Source: Deltaproteobacteria bacterium RIFOXYA12_FULL_61_11 | GTDB lineage: Bacteria > Bdellovibrionota_F > JAHFAK01 > YA12-FULL-61-11 | Length of the DNA: 9,096 nucleotides | Direction of reading: 5' to 3' | Assembly: GCA_001799195.1 (NCBI GenBank) | Contig: MGSU01000158.1 | Span: 1-9,096 of the forward strand | Shown here: positions 5,829 through 9,096 of the stretch, piece after piece | Layout of the letters: every line of letters starts with the position of its first letter | Numbering within the stretch: the stretch's first letter is position 1 | Position numbers and translations under genes: made by a program | The notes under the pieces: model-generated | What the model was told of the DNA's origin: nothing | Seen by the model: the letters and a program-made list of their open reading frames with translations, nothing else | The model's database searches: none

Positions 5829-7748
5829 ACATCGTGGGGGTGGGTTCTGCAGTCGTTCCCGGTCTTCCTCGCCCTCGACGGTCTGCTCGCCCTGGGCTGC
5901 TGGCGCATAGTCTCGAGGCATTGCGCCCCCACGGACGGTCGAGCCTTCGTCCTCGTCGCCACCGGCATCCTGTTCTTCTCCGCGCTGACCTTCACTGTTT
6001 TGCTCCTCGGGCTCGCCAGCCTGCTCGCGCCGCCGACGATCCACGCTAGCGCCGGAATTCTCGGGTTGCTCTTCCTGGGTCTCTCTCGCGGTCCCGCAAG
6101 AACCGTCTCTCCCGCGCACGCTCCTCCGCTTCTCCTCGGGACGAAACTCCTGCTCTGCCTCGTCGGCCTCGAGGCGCTATTTTTGGCGGCGCGACTCTGG
6201 CTCTTCCCTCCCCGCATCCTCGATGCCCTGACCTATCACCTCCCCCCGGCCGTGCAGTGGTACCACCTCGGCGCAATACCCGCGATCCTGGAGACCGGTG
6301 TCACGCGCGTGGATTCGATGGCGCTGGGCAGCACCCTCCTCTCGCTCTGGGCCTTCACCCTGCTCGGCCACGACGCGCTGATCGAACTCCCGCACTTCCT
6401 CTGGGCCCTCTTGCTGCTGCCCCTGACCCGCGAGTTGGCCGGGCGCTTGGGCGTCTCCCGACCCTGGGCCTGGACCTGCGCCGCGCTGGCCTTCACCACC
6501 CCCGCGGTCCTGCTCCAGGCTGACACGGCCCTGGATCACCTTGCCCTCGGGGTCAGCACCCTGGCCGCGCTGCTCTGCCTGTTGCGTTGGTTGGAGAGCG
6601 GCAGGCGCCTGCATCTCCTCGTGTTCGCGCTGGCTTCGGGCCTCATGCTGGGCTACAAGCTCAGCGCTCCATTGCACCTCGGGGTCTTCTGGCTGGGGGC
6701 ATGGTGGGTGCGGCGCGGTAGTGCTTCCCCTCACAAGCCTCTTCTCGAACCCGCCCCCCGCCTCCTGCCGAACCTGGGGCTCGCCGCCTCGCTCTCCCTC
6801 GTCCTCGGCGGGTACTGGTATTTGCGCAATCTCCTCGTCCACGGCCGGCCCCAGGGGAACTTCCACCACCCCATGTTCGACTTCTCGCCCGGGTCCGAGG
6901 CCGGCTACCTCGGCTATCACCTCGGGCTCCTCGGGCAGAACCTCACCGACCTGCCCTCCCGGCTCCTCGACGGTGAAGCTTGGTTCAGTCCGGACCTGCC
7001 CTTCATGTCCGGCTTCGGACCGCAATTCTTTACCTTCGGCCTGCTCGGCCTGGTCTGGACCCTCGTCGGGCTGCGCGAGAAGACCGCCAGAGCGCGACTG
7101 GCCCACCTTCCCATGCTGTGCAGCCTCGCGCTCCTGCTGCAGTATTTCTGGCTCTACGCAACGCCTTTCTCCTATCGTTTGTACCTGTTCCTACCGCCCT
7201 GTGCCCTGGCCGCCGGCTTCGCCGCCCTCGAGCACACCGGTGCATTCAGGCACAAGGGCAAGCGCTTGTTCCTGGCAGCCCTGGCCCTTGGCAGCGGATT
7301 GTGGTCCATAACCATGACCGCCCTACCCCTGACCCACCAACCCGATTTCATGCCCACCTTCTTGGCCCTCCCGCGGGAACACCGCACCGTGGCGAACTTC
7401 CTACCCATCACCCCGGCGCACCTGCCCTACCGTTTCCTGGCCAACGCGGTCGCCGCGGACGAACCCCTGGCCTATGTCGGCGGAGAAGATGACTGGAGCT
7501 ACGTCTTCGTCGACCCGGCCTGGCGCCGCCGCCTAGTCCATCTCGAGGACGCCTGCCTGGAAACCTCGACCCCCGGGACCCAGCGCCTCGCCCCACGCTG
7601 TGCCCACCGTCTTGCAGCGGCCGGGGTTCGGCTGCTCTGCACCTGTCGCTACACCTCCTGCGCTGTCCTGGAGCCGGGCAGCGGCACCCTACTGGTGCCC
7701 GGCCTCTATCTTGTGCCCCTTCCCGGGGAGGCCACGCATGCACCTTGA
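5829..7748 (+). CDS. GT-C-type polytopic membrane glycosyltransferase (GT39/ArnT/PMT-like)
   Basis: Predicted inner-membrane enzyme moving a sugar from a polyprenyl-phosphate donor to an envelope acceptor. The open frame gives up to 639 aa with about 10-13 hydrophobic helices and a short soluble C-terminal part from about 7440. The family mark is the Asp in the first outer loop followed by YHLP: DALTYHLPPAVQWYH, with the Asp codon at 6222-6224. Further support is LDHLALGVSTLAALLCLLRWL (from 6531) and FSYRLYLFLPPCALAAGF (from 7168). The start is unresolved. The frame opens after TGA 5826-5828 and already encodes two convincing membrane segments before 6000 (5847-5911 and 5944-6026). Yet it has no ATG, GTG or TTG until TTG 6000, which has no ribosome site and would cut into the second helix. 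CTG 5847, preceded by a G-rich run, is one possibility; loss of the true 5' end to repeat B is another. Substrates cannot be named. Confidence 0.75.
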   Translation, partial: TSWGWVLQSFPVFLALDGLLALGCWRIVSRHCAPTDGRAFVLVATGILFFSALTFTVLLLGLASLLAPPTIHASAGILGLLFLGLSRGPARTVSPAHAPPLLLGTKLLLCLVGLEALFLAARLWLFPPRILDALTYHLPPAVQWYHLGAIPAILETGVTRVDSMALGSTLLSLWAFTLLGHDALIELPHFLWALLLLPLTRELAGRLGVSRPWAWTCAALAFTTPAVLLQADTALDHLALGVSTLAALLCLLRWLESGRRLHLLVFALASGLMLGYKLSAPLHLGVFWLGAWWVRRGSASPHKPLLEPAPRLLPNLGLAASLSLVLGGYWYLRNLLVHGRPQGNFHHPMFDFSPGSEAGYLGYHLGLLGQNLTDLPSRLLDGEAWFSPDLPFMSGFGPQFFTFGLLGLVWTLVGLREKTARARLAHLPMLCSLALLLQYFWLYATPFSYRLYLFLPPCALAAGFAALEHTGAFRHKGKRLFLAALALGSGLWSITMTALPLTHQPDFMPTFLALPREHRTVANFLPITPAHLPYRFLANAVAADEPLAYVGGEDDWSYVFVDPAWRRRLVHLEDACLETSTPGTQRLAPRCAHRLAAAGVRLLCTCRYTSCAVLEPGSGTLLVPGLYLVPLPGEATHAP

Positions 7749-8166
7749 ACGGTCGGCACCCTGGCTGTGTGGCCTGGGTTTCCTCTGCTATATGACCTGG
7801 AACCTGTTGCCGGGCTCCGGCGACCGGCCTCCCCGCCCGCTCGAGTTCTTGGCCCGAGCGGAGCAAGTCCTTTCGGCCAAGCCCGCGCCCTTGCTCGTTG
7901 CACACCTCCCCGACGGCCGATCCGTGCACTGGGCTTTGCCTCCTCCCAGTCTCCTCCCAGACCACGAGCGGCCAGTCTTCTTCCTGCGTCAAGACCTCGT
8001 GGGTCTGCGCGACCTCGCTGCAGGGACCGTCACGCTCGACGGCGCGGCCTGCAGCGTGCACACACAAGGGCCGAATTACCTCGGCCTCGCTTGCGCGGGA
8101 AGAGCAGTGCTGGTCCTCGCTACCTCGGACCTGGACGAACTCGCCGGGCTTCTCGGAGCGCTGTAA
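7738..8166 (+). CDS. Small membrane-anchored protein coupled to the glycosyltransferase
   Basis: This 142-aa product is not recognised. Residues 7-24 (APWLCGLGFLCYMTWNLL) form one hydrophobic segment, a signal anchor or signal peptide. The remainder, about 30-142, would lie outside the membrane. It reads as a compact beta-rich domain (PLLVAHLPDGRSVHWALPP, PVFFLRQDLVGLRDL, AVLVLATSDLDELAGLL) with one internal pair of cysteines about 16 residues apart (AACSVH, LACAGRA) that could form a disulfide. The ATG at 7738 has GGGGAGG about 6 nt upstream and overlaps the end of the glycosyltransferase by 11 nt. The frame is open further upstream, but that part is a shadow of the glycosyltransferase. The overlap implies translational coupling and suggests an accessory role for the enzyme, which is inference only. 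Confidence 0.72.
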   Translation: MHLERSAPWLCGLGFLCYMTWNLLPGSGDRPPRPLEFLARAEQVLSAKPAPLLVAHLPDGRSVHWALPPPSLLPDHERPVFFLRQDLVGLRDLAAGTVTLDGAACSVHTQGPNYLGLACAGRAVLVLATSDLDELAGLLGAL

Positions 8167-8180
8167 CTCGGCGGACACGA

Positions 8181-9096
8181 CTACCGCAATCCCGGCAGGA
8201 TACGGAAATCCCGCAGGCGCTGGAGGATCACTCCGGCTTGGCGCGGACGGACCATTTTCCCGAGCGCGAGCAGACGCGAGGGTTTGGAGAGGAAGAAGCG
8301 CAGGAAGGCCCGTTTCTGGGCCTCTTGCAGATCTTTGCGGGTCAACCCCTCGGGCAACCACTCCGGCTCGCGGAAGCTGCCCTTGTGCCAATCCGGGGTG
8401 AAGGACCCGTCCAATTCGTCCCACAGCGCCGACCCCGGCAGGATGTCGAGGATGAGGAACTGGGCAATGCTCAGCCGGGAAGCACATGCATAGTCGATAC
8501 TGCGTTCGAGGGTTTCCCTCGTTTCGCCGGGCAACCCGAAGACGAAGAACCCCTGAGCCAGGATCCCGGCTTCGTCCAAGGCCTCGATGGCCGTGCTGAT
8601 GGCTTCCAGGCTTTCGCCTTTGCCTATGGAGGCCAGCAGCGTCGGGTCCGCGGTCTCGATCCCCAGGCCCGCGCGGTAACATCCGGCCTCGGCCAAGGAC
8701 CGTGCAAGGGGACGATCCACCCGGTCGGCGCGAATACCGTTCGGGCAGGCAAAAACGAGCCGCCCGGGGAGGGCCGCCAAACGGGAACAAAGCTCTTCCG
8801 CGTGGTCACGACGCAAGGTGAGGTTGTCGTCCTCGAAGTGGAGTTCCCGGACGCCGTGAGCTCGCTGCAACCAGCGCACCTCTGCTTCCACGGCCGCGGG
8901 AGAGCGGAACCGGATGCGCCGACCGTAGAAGCCGGGGCTGGCGCAGAAACGGCAAGCATAGGGACACCCCCGGGAGGACATCACCGGGGCCAGGGGCACG
9001 GCGCGGACCAGCCCCCCATGGGGCGCAAGTTGGTAGTGGCGAAGCTGCACCCGCTCCCAGTCTGGGAAGGGCAGGGAGTCGAGCTCTTCGACCGTT
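8181..9096 (-). CDS. Radical SAM protein, cobalamin-binding-domain type, 5' end outside the window
   Basis: This is the C-terminal part of a radical SAM enzyme. The [4Fe-4S]/SAM motif CxxxCxxC is GCPYACRFC (8966-8943), followed by FEDDNLT (about 8844-8824), GLGIET (about 8669-8652) and GFFVFGLPGET (about 8552-8520). This order is typical of B12-binding radical SAM (BchE/Elp3-like) proteins. A GTG at 9050 is in frame, but translation continues upstream without a stop as TVEELDSLPFPDWERVQLRH, the usual linker between a cobalamin-binding domain and the SAM domain in this family. The true start and any B12 domain therefore lie beyond position 9096. The substrate is unknown; methylation or rearrangement of a lipid, pigment or natural product would be typical. 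It converges on the small membrane-protein gene with 14 bp between stops. Confidence 0.87.
   Translation of the reverse strand, partial: TVEELDSLPFPDWERVQLRHYQLAPHGGLVRAVPLAPVMSSRGCPYACRFCASPGFYGRRIRFRSPAAVEAEVRWLQRAHGVRELHFEDDNLTLRRDHAEELCSRLAALPGRLVFACPNGIRADRVDRPLARSLAEAGCYRAGLGIETADPTLLASIGKGESLEAISTAIEALDEAGILAQGFFVFGLPGETRETLERSIDYACASRLSIAQFLILDILPGSALWDELDGSFTPDWHKGSFREPEWLPEGLTRKDLQEAQKRAFLRFFLSKPSRLLALGKMVRPRQAGVILQRLRDFRILPGLR

Noticed and set aside
5604-6119. Upstream extension of the cysteine-rich protein
   Set aside because: The frame is open but crosses repeat B and opposes the glycosyltransferase 5' region. The residues are low-complexity, and a hydrophobic N-terminus with a ribosome site exists at 5603.
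6177-7106. Minus-strand frame inside the glycosyltransferase
   Set aside because: Its composition (E, Q, G, R-rich) is the antisense of leucine- and alanine-rich membrane helices. No start context.
7408-8790. Minus-strand 460-codon frame spanning three genes
   Set aside because: It overlaps the glycosyltransferase and the small protein on the other strand and the radical SAM gene in another frame. The latter has clear catalytic motifs; this frame has none.

Overview
The window is GC-rich, densely packed bacterial DNA. The gene set is a long ThyX-type thymidylate synthase, an HDOD signalling protein, a GT-C membrane glycosyltransferase, a radical SAM enzyme of the cobalamin-binding type and several lineage-specific secreted proteins. 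This would fit a large-genome deltaproteobacterial or myxobacterial-like lineage. That placement is an impression from gene families and composition, and nothing in the window proves it.

Layout. Positions 1-216 hold copy A of a structured repeat made of small hairpins. A possible promoter follows, then a 553-aa ThyX-like protein (340-2001, +). Convergent with it, 13 bp away, is a minus-strand group read from right to left: a cysteine-rich exported protein (5603-4329), an HDOD protein (4184-2925) and a small exported protein (2917-2015). The last two are 7 nt apart and look like one operon; the cysteine-rich gene lies 144 nt upstream and may belong to it. The gap 5604-5828 holds copy B of the repeat, inverted relative to copy A and bounded by 21-nt imperfect terminal inverted repeats. 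A polytopic GT-C glycosyltransferase (open frame 5829-7748, +) follows, overlapping by 11 nt a 142-aa membrane-anchored protein (7738-8166, +). A radical SAM protein (9096-8181, -) converges on it 14 bp away and runs off the right end.

How the parts relate. ThyX makes dTMP and appears to be a stand-alone housekeeping gene. The minus-strand group pairs a cytoplasmic HDOD signalling or scaffold protein with two uncharacterised exported proteins, so an envelope or surface function sensed from the cytoplasm is a reasonable guess. The glycosyltransferase and its small partner are translationally coupled and probably modify an envelope glycan or lipid.

The least ordinary features are three. The dispersed repeat has stems that are preserved by compensatory base changes. 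The 424-aa exported protein has all 24 of its cysteines in twelve C-X(9-11)-C pairs. The glycosyltransferase frame opens directly at the end of repeat copy B with no standard start codon in its first 171 nt.
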